A stretch of 64,000 nt of DNA, from assembly GCF_000468095.1 (NCBI RefSeq), contig NZ_ASZC01000018.1, forward strand, positions 62,001 to 126,000, read 5' to 3'. Position 1 is the stretch's first letter; every line of letters starts with the position of its first letter. A program made the translations under genes and the position numbers. Under the pieces are notes generated by a model that was given only the letters and a program-made list of their open reading frames with translations, did not search any database and was not told the DNA's origin. Positions 38,534 through 46,539 of this stretch are shown in pieces. The DNA comes from Pantoea sp. AS-PWVM4. GTDB taxonomy: Bacteria; Pseudomonadota; Gammaproteobacteria; Enterobacterales; Enterobacteriaceae.

Positions 38534-40465
38534 TTACGGTTTTATGCTATATTGCAGCGTATAACTCTCATTAGCTGGAACCCATAACATATTGCGATAA
38601 TGGCTGGAGGGAAATGTCAGCGCATCGTCACTCAACCTTTCACCTGCGGCGATGGGCAGATCAAGTTGACTCGCCTGGCGATTGATAAATCGGGCGAGAT
38701 CGGCGGGCCAGAAGTATTTGCTACTGCGCGAAACTGTAAAGTTAGGCAGCGGGCGTTTGCTGCCGTTGGGTAGGGTCACGCTGAGTTCAATTTTGCTGCC
38801 GATCGCCAGATTACGCTCCGCCGTGATACCGGGCTGTAGAGGATTCAGTTTCCATGAGGAGACTATTTCAGGTTGTGGTGTCACCTTGTTAGCCAGAATA
38901 TATTGGTATTGCTTATAGAAATCTAATATCCATATTTTGTTGCGATACTCGCTCGCCATTGGTCGAATAATACCGTCCTCATCCATTTCCCCAATGCGAA
39001 TAAGATCACTATTTTTATTAACATTTCCTGCCAGGATCAATGGCCAGTGGTATTGATTCAGCAAGGTCGTATTGGCGTTATCAATAGTCACGGTGCCTGT
39101 TTCTTGTGGACACCACAGGCTACAATCTTCGCCGGTCTCCCAACTAAACCTGGTGGTGGTGCCAGGTAAAGCATACCCTGCCAGATTGTTACCACTGTCC
39201 GTATAATCCATCACACCGCTTAAATCGAAGTAATAGACTTTGCTTTCGACAGCGATGGATAAAATATTATTTTTTAAATTAATGTCTGAATCCATCAGTG
39301 AGGCATAATCAGCACTGAATCTGAATACAGCATCGTGAATTGCTCCACTGGGTGATAACAGTGAAACGGTCAGTTGGGCACCAGGCAGTTTACGATACAT
39401 CACATACGCCCAACCGCTCACAGGATCGAATTGCATTTTTCTGATTGTGTCACTCATGTCGCGTTTTTTTAAGGTATTCCCTTCTGTTTTGGTTACCCAG
39501 CGTAATTCACCTTTAGCATCCCAGGCATAAATTACATCCCGCTTTGGCGGCAGAGCGATGTCCTGAATTTCGGCTATTTCTTTGACCCACGCCAGTTCAA
39601 ACGGGGATGTGCCATTAAAAAGATTCAGCCTGAATAATTGGTTGCCCGTCGCGCCAAATGCGGTGCTCCCGTTGTCGCTCCTAAGAGAAAGGGGTGTTGC
39701 TGACGGGGTTCCTGCCAGTGAGGGGGGCAATTCACCCTGAGCGGTAATGCTTCCGCTATCCAGATCAACAATATAGAAATGTGAATTGCTTTGCAGATAG
39801 AGTTGGTGGTCATCTGCACTGATGACCTGGCCCGTCACGACAGTGTCAAATTGGATTTCGGGCCAACTTTTGTTACCGCCATCCAGTGCGGTTTGCGCGA
39901 GCCAGGAGTGATTTCCATCCCTTCTGATACTATAAATGGCGCCGTTCTTCTCCGACACCAGCAACGGAACGGTAAATTGGCAATCACTTAATCCCGGATT
40001 CTGACAGTCGGACTCGCGTAATAACTCCAGTTGATCTCCCGCTGGTGTCAGGCGGAAAATCTCCAGCGACTTCATCTGTTCCAGCGCATCCTGAGAATAA
40101 GGGGCATAGGTCGAGTTTGGCAGATAGAGTTTATCATCGTAACCCAATGTCGCTTTATCGGCTCTAAGGGTTCTTTTGGATCCCGTCTCAACAGGAACTG
40201 TTATCTCTTGCACTGGTGAATTGCGTGAGACTTTATAAACAACTTTACTGTAGTGATTGAGAATATAATCAACCCCGGTACGGGTGCTAAATTGGCGGGA
40301 AATTCGTTCATGGTCAGATGTGGTAATTTCCCACTTCTCTTTATAAGGAAGCAGATTGCCTTCTATTACCGCTTGAGCTTCACCTAACCAGGTAAGTGAG
40401 GCTAACGCTAAGGTGCTGTAGATAAAACCGGAAGAGAGTGGTGAGCGAAGCATCCTGGATTTCAT
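38534..40465 (-). CDS. Exported protein of unknown family with duplicated C-terminal region
   Basis: 643 residues. A signal peptide is visible (SGFIYSTLALASLTWLGEAQA, cleavage about residue 32), so it is exported. The middle part is rich in short beta-strand repeats of the YIVDLDSGSI and FRLNLFNGTSPF type, consistent with a beta-propeller. The C-terminal 200 residues hold two related blocks: one with NANTTLLNQYHWPL, ILAGNVNKNSDLIRIGE and YRNKIWI, the other with SSKYFWPADLARFINRQA, LDLPIAAGERL and YRNMLWV. I recognise no family. The neighbouring pseudogene is a paralogue, so the gene duplicated in tandem before one copy decayed. Confidence 0.75.
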   Translation of the reverse strand: MKSRMLRSPLSSGFIYSTLALASLTWLGEAQAVIEGNLLPYKEKWEITTSDHERISRQFSTRTGVDYILNHYSKVVYKVSRNSPVQEITVPVETGSKRTLRADKATLGYDDKLYLPNSTYAPYSQDALEQMKSLEIFRLTPAGDQLELLRESDCQNPGLSDCQFTVPLLVSEKNGAIYSIRRDGNHSWLAQTALDGGNKSWPEIQFDTVVTGQVISADDHQLYLQSNSHFYIVDLDSGSITAQGELPPSLAGTPSATPLSLRSDNGSTAFGATGNQLFRLNLFNGTSPFELAWVKEIAEIQDIALPPKRDVIYAWDAKGELRWVTKTEGNTLKKRDMSDTIRKMQFDPVSGWAYVMYRKLPGAQLTVSLLSPSGAIHDAVFRFSADYASLMDSDINLKNNILSIAVESKVYYFDLSGVMDYTDSGNNLAGYALPGTTTRFSWETGEDCSLWCPQETGTVTIDNANTTLLNQYHWPLILAGNVNKNSDLIRIGEMDEDGIIRPMASEYRNKIWILDFYKQYQYILANKVTPQPEIVSSWKLNPLQPGITAERNLAIGSKIELSVTLPNGSKRPLPNFTVSRSSKYFWPADLARFINRQASQLDLPIAAGERLSDDALTFPSSHYRNMLWVPANESYTLQYSIKP

Positions 40466-40646
40466 ATTGAATCCCTTTTTAAAAGGTAGATATGTGAGGC
40501 GCTGATGTTGTCGTGGAGATAAATATGATCTTTTTTTCGGAAAGGATTTTACCTCTGAGCGTTGCGTGTCAGTTTGATATTAGAGTGATTTATCGCTGAA
40601 ATCAGCTTTATCAGAGTAGCGCTGCACGTTATCACGACTGTGCAAA

Positions 40647-40674
40647 ACAGCGCGATAAATCGCGCTGTGACAAC
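40647..40674. repeat. Short palindromic repeat copy B
   Basis: AGCGCGATAAATCGCGCT within GTCACAGCGCGATTTATCGC on the minus strand; the central 14 bases match the other copies. It lies 15 bases beyond the stop of the 1069-aa gene. Confidence 0.75.
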
Positions 40675-40688
40675 AAAGTCCGGGGGAA

Positions 40689-43600
40689 TTAAGGCGACTC
40701 TCCAAACAGTTGTATATACTTTTCACGGGATAAATTACTTCTGACGGTTTCCAGATGCTGCCGTAAGAGATCCATGTCCATATTCGCCAACCATACTCTG
40801 GGCTTACACGCTAATTCATCAGCGACCATATGATGGAGCGTTTCTACCAGGAATGTTGTAAGACCATATTCCGCCAGCCCCTGACTGATGCTGATAAATA
40901 ACGAGTCACTATTGGCAGGGACGTGACTATTTTGCCTATCCTGGCGGTTCAGTTCCCACCAGGGGGCGGTAAAATTCCCGATATGCATATCCTGATTTGC
41001 TACCAGCGAAATCACCTTGTCATTAGCTGTGGGAGCAGTGTTCGGTTTGCGCAGTTTCATATTATTTTCTACACCGTATCGCCGGTCTGTAATGTCCAAC
41101 ACCACATCATTTGGAAATTCAACGCTGGCAACCAGCATGCGGAGCACCCATTCAACGTGTTGCTTATGAATGCCTCCTGGCTGGCGCAGTGTCCCTTCTG
41201 CCAGCAGGATCACATCGTTTTCCGAAGGAAACCAGGGTGTTTCATCGATCACCATGTCTGGCTCGAGCTGTGGCAACTCCATCGGATCAGCGCCGACATA
41301 GAGTTGGGTCAGGTCGGAGGGGAGTGAGGGCAAATCATTAAGCCAGTCATCCCGGCGCGATGCTGAAGCACGTATGGAGGGTGGCGTCATGCGAATATCC
41401 TCGGGATAAGGTGTCACCAATGCGGGTAGCGATGATAGGGCAGAGGAGGGCATCTGGAGGTGCTGTATGGGTTCGGGAGCGTGAACAATAATCTGCGGCG
41501 AAGTCATGGGAATATCCCTGGGATCGGGTGTTGCCAACGCAGGCGGTGGTGATAGGGCTTCCGGCTGCGGCTGGGCGAACGGTATCAGGGGAGGAGGGTT
41601 GGTCATCGCTGGCGGGGGAAAAACAACGTCGCCCACAGGGACAAGCGATGGCTGTTCAAAACCTGATGGTTCATACCATTCCTCCATACGGGATGTAACA
41701 GGGGAAGCCACGAAAGCGGTTGGTGTTGTGGGCGAGGTTGCGTGGCTGTGCGCAGCAGATAAACGTCTGTTAACCGCAATGGTCGTCGATCTTCTGGAGG
41801 CCGTGGCGGTGTTGATGACAGAACTGACAACCGTACTGGTTGATCCAGCACGTCGTTTTTTGGCGCGTCTTACGACCGCTTTCGTATACTTCGGCGCAAA
41901 TTTATTGCCAAACAGCGCAGCAAAATCGCCACGGTCATTTTTATCTGTGCGCATTGAAGTAACCCGATAACCGGTTACACGGGAAATTTCTGCGGCAGAG
42001 AGATCGGGACGGACTAAATGGAGATACAGTGAGTACTGGTAATCATCCCGACCATCGCGTGGGACGTTTTTTTCTGCCTCACGGGCTTCAGGGGTCCATT
42101 CGAGATAGTCCTGATCTGAGGAGATTGTCCAGGTGTCCAGCTGCGCAATGGTACTTAATTGTTCGAGGGTTATGCTGTAGTCCTGATGACGTATGTGTAA
42201 AGCCCAATCCAGTGGATGCCGCCCTTCCTGCGGATAAAGTATTTTCAGTGCTTCGGTATCATCGGTAGGCTTTTTAAGTTGCCACAGGCCTCTGATGGTG
42301 GATAAGCTCACGCGGCTAAGCAGTGAGATATCAGTAAGCGTCAAATCCGGCATAGTTGGATCGAGGTTATAAGTCTGGAACAGGCGGATGGCGAACTCTT
42401 TCTCTGTTTCAGGTTTCTCACCATTGGGGCCGTGTTCGCGTCGCCGTTTTTCTTTTTGAAAGGCCTTCACACCCTCCTCTGATAACTTCCAGAACAGAGG
42501 ATGCTGCGCCAACTCTGTCTGAGTTACACCGGTCAGGGCGATCAGGTCGCGCGAGTTAAGGGAACGGTTTTCCCTCTTGTACTTCATCGCCTCTTCCAAC
42601 GGCGTTATGCACTCGCTCACATCGGTCCTGTTTATAGCCAGAAGCGCTCTGTTGCTCAGTATCTTGATAATCCCCCAGTCTTGTAGGGTGCGTTGAGTCC
42701 GATCCAGAATTCGGCATTTTTGTTGGTTGGAAAGGTTTAGGTGTCGGGAACGTTTATCAAACTCCAGTGCATACGCACGGGAAGATTCGAACGTGTTCTC
42801 AGGAAGCAGTGCATTCTTTATCGCCATCGCTTCAGCAGGGACAGTCGCGAAGCGCCCGGTGTAGCGTAACGTATCGGAACGGTATCCGGTGGTTTTTTGG
42901 ATGATTCGGTAAGGTAAGCCCAGATCCAGCAAGCGATGCACCCACTGCTCCTCGATCTCACCGTCTTTTTGTTTCAGCGCCTGCTCAATGCTTTCCTTAC
43001 GACGAGAGAGTTTAGCCATTTGTGGCGGGGAATCATGGTGTTCGGGGACTTTGCGTTTGATGGGGGTAGTAGTGGTTGGCAGCACAGCGGAGGTTGATGT
43101 GCCCGGTTCGGCAGCAACTGGCGGGTCTGCATCGGATGTGTCGCCGATAACCCTGCCAATCAACTCGCCCAGCTTCACTTGCCGAATATATTCTTTGAGT
43201 TCCTGCTGACTGTTGTGTGGCGCCTGCCTTAGCAGCACGGTTGCAAATGCGTCTACTGTTGCCTCGGATAGTGCCTGGCCAGACATATTTGCGCCAAGCA
43301 AGTTCATGGCATGTTTCAGTAGGTTGTCCTGCAACAGACGAAAATGCGGAAAAGTGGCTTTGGCGATGTTCTCCAGAGTAACGACCATCTGCTCTTCCGC
43401 ATCTTTCTTTGCCTGCATCTCTGGCGTCAACACAGCTGCCGCACGTCCCGTTCGCCTTATCCGTCTTGTAGGGATTGGCGACCAGGCATTGTTGATTCGA
43501 TTTTCAATCACATCACGTTGGGTTCGCGTGATATTGGGCATATCGCTGCGACGTGTGGGGGCCGTTGTATCCGTAAAAATCTGTTCCAGAAGGGCACCTG

Positions 43601-43898
43601 TACGGGGGAGAACCAGATGTTGCGTTCTTAGTATTGAGCCAGTCAGCAGAGGAGGTTGCGCAGAGGCAGCTAATGAGTGTGCCAGCGCATAGTTTTGCGC
43701 TGGAGGTTGCACGTTAACGGTGGTGGGTTGAAATGCCGTGATAATGGATTGTGTGCCAGCAAAAGATGATGAGAGCGTGGCCTGAGCCATATTAAGGTTT
43801 GCGATTTGGAACGTTCCCGGTGTTATTTCTGTCCGATCATCCCGGCGTGCAACTGTATTTGGAGAAGGAAGGCTAACCGTGCCGTTGGCTGGATACAT
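40689..43898 (-). CDS. Large HTH-repeat protein with basic and Pro-rich segments; candidate DNA-binding effector
   Basis: 1069 residues, no signal peptide. Residues 1-100 are Ser/Thr/Pro/Gln-rich. About 320-650 hold roughly six related 30-40-residue helix-turn-helix-like modules, best seen in PYRIIQKTTGYRSDTLRY, SRDLIALTGVTQTELAQH, LTDISLLSRVSLSTIRGL and SAAEISRVTGYRVTSMRT. Basic clusters that could act as nuclear localisation signals are RRIRR (146), KRKV (281) and RRAKKRR (676). A Pro-rich stretch carries a direct repeat (PPPALATPDPRDIPM, LPALVTPYPEDIRM; 785-840) and an acidic stretch (865-900) precedes a 170-residue C-terminal domain. The architecture recalls HsvG/HsvB, Pantoea type III effectors that act as host transcription factors, but homology is not shown. 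Another reading is a phage or plasmid DNA-binding protein. Confidence 0.6.
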   Translation of the reverse strand: MYPANGTVSLPSPNTVARRDDRTEITPGTFQIANLNMAQATLSSSFAGTQSIITAFQPTTVNVQPPAQNYALAHSLAASAQPPLLTGSILRTQHLVLPRTGALLEQIFTDTTAPTRRSDMPNITRTQRDVIENRINNAWSPIPTRRIRRTGRAAAVLTPEMQAKKDAEEQMVVTLENIAKATFPHFRLLQDNLLKHAMNLLGANMSGQALSEATVDAFATVLLRQAPHNSQQELKEYIRQVKLGELIGRVIGDTSDADPPVAAEPGTSTSAVLPTTTTPIKRKVPEHHDSPPQMAKLSRRKESIEQALKQKDGEIEEQWVHRLLDLGLPYRIIQKTTGYRSDTLRYTGRFATVPAEAMAIKNALLPENTFESSRAYALEFDKRSRHLNLSNQQKCRILDRTQRTLQDWGIIKILSNRALLAINRTDVSECITPLEEAMKYKRENRSLNSRDLIALTGVTQTELAQHPLFWKLSEEGVKAFQKEKRRREHGPNGEKPETEKEFAIRLFQTYNLDPTMPDLTLTDISLLSRVSLSTIRGLWQLKKPTDDTEALKILYPQEGRHPLDWALHIRHQDYSITLEQLSTIAQLDTWTISSDQDYLEWTPEAREAEKNVPRDGRDDYQYSLYLHLVRPDLSAAEISRVTGYRVTSMRTDKNDRGDFAALFGNKFAPKYTKAVVRRAKKRRAGSTSTVVSSVINTATASRRSTTIAVNRRLSAAHSHATSPTTPTAFVASPVTSRMEEWYEPSGFEQPSLVPVGDVVFPPPAMTNPPPLIPFAQPQPEALSPPPALATPDPRDIPMTSPQIIVHAPEPIQHLQMPSSALSSLPALVTPYPEDIRMTPPSIRASASRRDDWLNDLPSLPSDLTQLYVGADPMELPQLEPDMVIDETPWFPSENDVILLAEGTLRQPGGIHKQHVEWVLRMLVASVEFPNDVVLDITDRRYGVENNMKLRKPNTAPTANDKVISLVANQDMHIGNFTAPWWELNRQDRQNSHVPANSDSLFISISQGLAEYGLTTFLVETLHHMVADELACKPRVWLANMDMDLLRQHLETVRSNLSREKYIQLFGESP

Positions 43899-44103
43899 AT
43901 AAGTCCCTTTATCGTGTTTTTGCTAACAATATTAAGTTAACAACTTAGTATGATGATGGGTTTCGCGGTTTTGCATCTTTATCACATCATGGGCAAAACA
44001 CGGGGAATTATAGGTCAGTACCCGTCCGTTAAGGTATTGCGGCACCAGGGGAATGATGCGGAAAGAAGGGTGCCTGAGAGCCTGTGCTTTGCAACAACCG
44101 GAA

Positions 44104-44123
44104 CGGCGGGGCGAACCCCGCCG
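44104..44123 (-). terminator. Hairpin at the 3' end of the hok-like mRNA
   Basis: CGGCGGGG (44104-44111) pairs with CCCCGCCG (44116-44123) around CGAA. It lies ten bases after the toxin stop codon on the minus strand. Confidence 0.5.
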
Positions 44124-44132
44124 CGATTGCTC

Positions 44133-44285
44133 TTACTTCCTGGATTCGTAAGCCAGTGAGACAGCAACCTCCATAACGCCGGTTCGGAATCGCACCTCAC
44201 AGAGTTCCTTCCGGACGACCAACAAGACAGCCGTGGCCGTCACAAGGATAAGGGCGGTGATAATGATCACCGTCTGCTGTTTCAT
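44133..44285 (-). CDS. hok: Hok/Gef-family type I toxin
   Basis: 50 residues, too short for ordinary calling. It starts MKQQTVIIITALILVTATAV, one membrane helix, followed by VVRKELCEVRFRTGVMEVAV and ends LAYESRK. The RKxLCEVxxRTG...EVAVxxAYE pattern is that of Hok, HokC (Gef) and relatives, which depolarise the inner membrane when translated. GGAGGAGTATCA precedes the ATG. The upstream leader has the layout of a sok antisense gene on the plus strand. Chromosomal copies are often inactive; this reading frame is intact. Confidence 0.88.
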   Translation of the reverse strand: MKQQTVIIITALILVTATAVLLVVRKELCEVRFRTGVMEVAVSLAYESRK

Positions 44286-44299
44286 TGATACTCCTCCTT

Positions 44300-44385
44300 G
44301 TCTTTCGACAGGTAAGAGGCTACCTTTATGTTGCTTGGCATAAAGGGGGCCTCAGGTTGATGGATATTAACCTGGGGCTTTTCTC
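44300..44385 (+). ncRNA. sok: sok-like antisense RNA
   Basis: On the strand opposite the hok leader, GCCTCAGGTT (44349-44358) pairs with AACCTGGGGC (44369-44378), followed by TTTTCTCTTTCT, a good intrinsic terminator. Sok RNAs are about 60-70 nt, start opposite the toxin leader and end in just such a hairpin, blocking translation of hok by pairing. The 5' end given is an estimate; the terminator position is firm. Confidence 0.6.
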
Positions 44386-44390
44386 TTTCT

Positions 44391-44799
44391 GCCGTCAGCG
44401 AAAGCAATGCTTAAGACAGAAAGTCTCAAGCACCCGCCGCGAGTCTACTTATTCCCTGTCACAGCTGCAATTAACAGAATGCGCGAAATTTCGACGATTT
44501 TTTACAAGAACTTATGTTTTTTATCATTTAAATCAATATGATGAAAAAATATAAAATAATATAATTTATTTTGTCGAGAGAAGTTATTTGTGGGCAATTT
44601 CTCTGTATAAACCATCAGAAATGATTGTTACATCACAATTCGGTGATTAACCTCACAATAATGCCGATTTACTCGTTTTTATTCTTTTTTTCTGTCACGC
44701 GCTTATATTCATGACTTTGGGGTCATAACCTAACGTTCTTGTTAGCTTTTCTCTCAGGATATATCCTGTATTTTTCCGCTTTTACGGACCGATAGCCTT
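44391..44799. other. AT-rich intergenic region
   Basis: About 400 bases. The left part should contain the 5' leader and promoter of hok (minus strand); the right part, from about 44560, is very AT-rich and probably holds the promoter of the ABC ATPase gene. No further gene is recognised. Confidence 0.4.
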
Positions 44800-46413
44800 A
44801 TGAATGCAACGACGCGCCTCCTGTCTGTGGAACACCTCAATCTGGCAACGGAAGACCAACGTCTGCTGGTGGACGATGTTTCGTTCCATCTCGATCAGCG
44901 GGAAATTGTGGCACTGGTGGGGGAGTCAGGCTCCGGTAAGACACTCACCTCGCTGGCATTGATGAATTTGCTACCGCCGGGCGTGCAACAAACCTCGGGT
45001 ATCATCCGTTTTCAGGGAGAGGAACTGGATGCAAGGCGCACCGCCACGTTACGCGGTTGCCGTATCGCGACGGTGTTTCAGGAACCCATGACCAGCATGA
45101 ACCCTACGCTGCGTATTGGTGAGCAAATCGCCGAAGTACTGGTGCGTCATCGGCAATTCAGCTGGAAACAGGCACAGCACGAAGCGGTGGCATTGCTGGA
45201 TCGCGTCGGTATCGTCAACCCGGCACAGCGCGCGCGCCAGTATATCCACCAACTTTCAGGTGGCATGCGCCAGCGTGTGATGATTGCCAGCGCCATCAGT
45301 GGGCAACCGGATGTGTTGATCGCTGATGAACCGACCACCGCGCTGGATGTCACCATTCAGGTACAAATCCTGTCATTGTTGCAGGAGTTGCAGCAGGAGA
45401 TGGGGATGGGCATGTTGTTGATCACCCACGATCTCTCGGTGGTGGCGCGTTATGCGCATCGGGTGTGCGTGATGCAACAAGGGCAGTTGGTTGAACAGGG
45501 GGATGTACTTAGCACCCTCGGGACGCCAGCGCATCCCTATACCCAAAAACTGATCAATGCTTCTTTATCACATCTTCCCCCCACTCCTCCGGTGCGTGAG
45601 CGTCAGACACCGTTGCTGACACTGCGCGACATCTGTAAAAGCTATTCAACGCCGGGACGCCTGCCGCTGATGCCGGGCAAGCGCCAGACGGTGCTGCATC
45701 CCACCAACCTGGAGATTCAGCCCGGAGAAATTGTTGGTCTGATTGGTGAATCTGGCTCAGGCAAAACCACCCTGGGCAGTGCAGCAATCGGCCTGATCGC
45801 AGCCGACAGCGGCGAGGTGTTATTTGAAGGGAAACCGTTGAAAGGTCGCCAGTTGAGCAGCCTGCGTCGCCACAGCCAGATTATCTTCCAGGATCCCTAC
45901 GCCAGTCTGAACCCGAAGATTGCCGTGGGAGAACAGATTGCCGAGCCGTTACGTGTCTGGCAGCTACGGCACGGGGCGGCGATCAACGCGCGAGTCAATG
46001 AATTGCTGACGCTGGTGGGTTTAAAACCGGAACATGCAGATCGCTTACCCAGCGCCTTTTCGGGTGGACAGCGTCAGCGTATTGCGATTGCCCGTGCGTT
46101 GGCGATGGAACCCAAACTGCTGGTGGCGGATGAGGCGGTCGCCGCATTGGATCTCTCGGTGCGCGGGCAAATTCTGTCTTTGTTCAGCGAGTTGCGTGAC
46201 AAGCTTGGCTTGTCTGTGTTGTTTATCAGCCACGATCTCAGCGCGGTTCAGCAATTGTGCGATCGTGTCATTGTGATGTATCACGGCAGGATTGTGGAAT
46301 CCGGCGCGACCGAGCAGGTGGTAAGGCAGCCTCAGCAGGAGTACACACGCCAGCTTCTGGCCGCCGCGCCGAATGTGCAACAGGCGCTTACGCAACGTGC
46401 CATTTGTCCGTAG
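44800..46413 (+). CDS. Dual-domain ABC transporter ATPase for peptide uptake
   Basis: 537 residues made of two complete ABC modules. Each has Walker A (GESGSGKT), a signature (LSGGMRQRV; FSGGQRQRI) and Walker B (LIADEPTTALD; LVADEAVAALD). This DppD-DppF fusion form occurs in GsiA, YejF and similar peptide or nickel importers of the inner membrane. It is probably the ATPase for the permeases and binding protein at 53195-56449, which have no ATPase of their own; those genes face it from the minus strand, with the rhs/zinc-finger pair in between. Its stop codon lies within a palindromic repeat. Confidence 0.9.
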   Translation: MNATTRLLSVEHLNLATEDQRLLVDDVSFHLDQREIVALVGESGSGKTLTSLALMNLLPPGVQQTSGIIRFQGEELDARRTATLRGCRIATVFQEPMTSMNPTLRIGEQIAEVLVRHRQFSWKQAQHEAVALLDRVGIVNPAQRARQYIHQLSGGMRQRVMIASAISGQPDVLIADEPTTALDVTIQVQILSLLQELQQEMGMGMLLITHDLSVVARYAHRVCVMQQGQLVEQGDVLSTLGTPAHPYTQKLINASLSHLPPTPPVRERQTPLLTLRDICKSYSTPGRLPLMPGKRQTVLHPTNLEIQPGEIVGLIGESGSGKTTLGSAAIGLIAADSGEVLFEGKPLKGRQLSSLRRHSQIIFQDPYASLNPKIAVGEQIAEPLRVWQLRHGAAINARVNELLTLVGLKPEHADRLPSAFSGGQRQRIAIARALAMEPKLLVADEAVAALDLSVRGQILSLFSELRDKLGLSVLFISHDLSAVQQLCDRVIVMYHGRIVESGATEQVVRQPQQEYTRQLLAAAPNVQQALTQRAICP

Positions 46414-46432
46414 CGGCGCGATTTATCGCGCT
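46410..46432. repeat. Short palindromic repeat copy C
   Basis: GTAGCGGCGCGATTTATCGC followed by GCT; the TAG of the repeat is the stop codon of the ABC ATPase gene. Confidence 0.8.
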
Positions 46433-46451
46433 ATTTCGAGCACAAAGCCGG

Positions 46452-46489
46452 AAAAACCTGCGCCATAAATCGCGCCGTGACAGGTTTTT
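46452..46489 (+). terminator. Terminator built on a diverged palindromic repeat
   Basis: AAAAACCTG (46452-46460) pairs with CAGGTTTTT (46481-46489); the loop carries GCGCC-ATAAATCGCGCC, a decayed copy of the palindromic repeat. It should end the ATPase transcript before the rhs/zinc-finger genes. Confidence 0.6.
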
Positions 46490-46539
46490 ATAGATTGCCG
46501 GTGACATAGATTCTCCCTTTTTAATACAGGAGAAAATGT

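Noticed and set aside
40689..41200. OTU-like cysteine protease domain at the C-terminus of the 1069-aa protein (SDSLFISIS)
   Set aside because: Resembles DGxCLFRAIS only loosely, and the catalytic Cys position is Ser; too weak to call.
42974..43692. Several open frames opposite the 1069-aa gene
   Set aside because: They are antisense shadows of a GC-rich coding region; none has a family motif or ribosome site.
43620..43898. Signal peptide or lipoprotein start for the 1069-aa protein
   Set aside because: The first 100 residues are polar and Ser/Thr/Pro-rich with no hydrophobic core.
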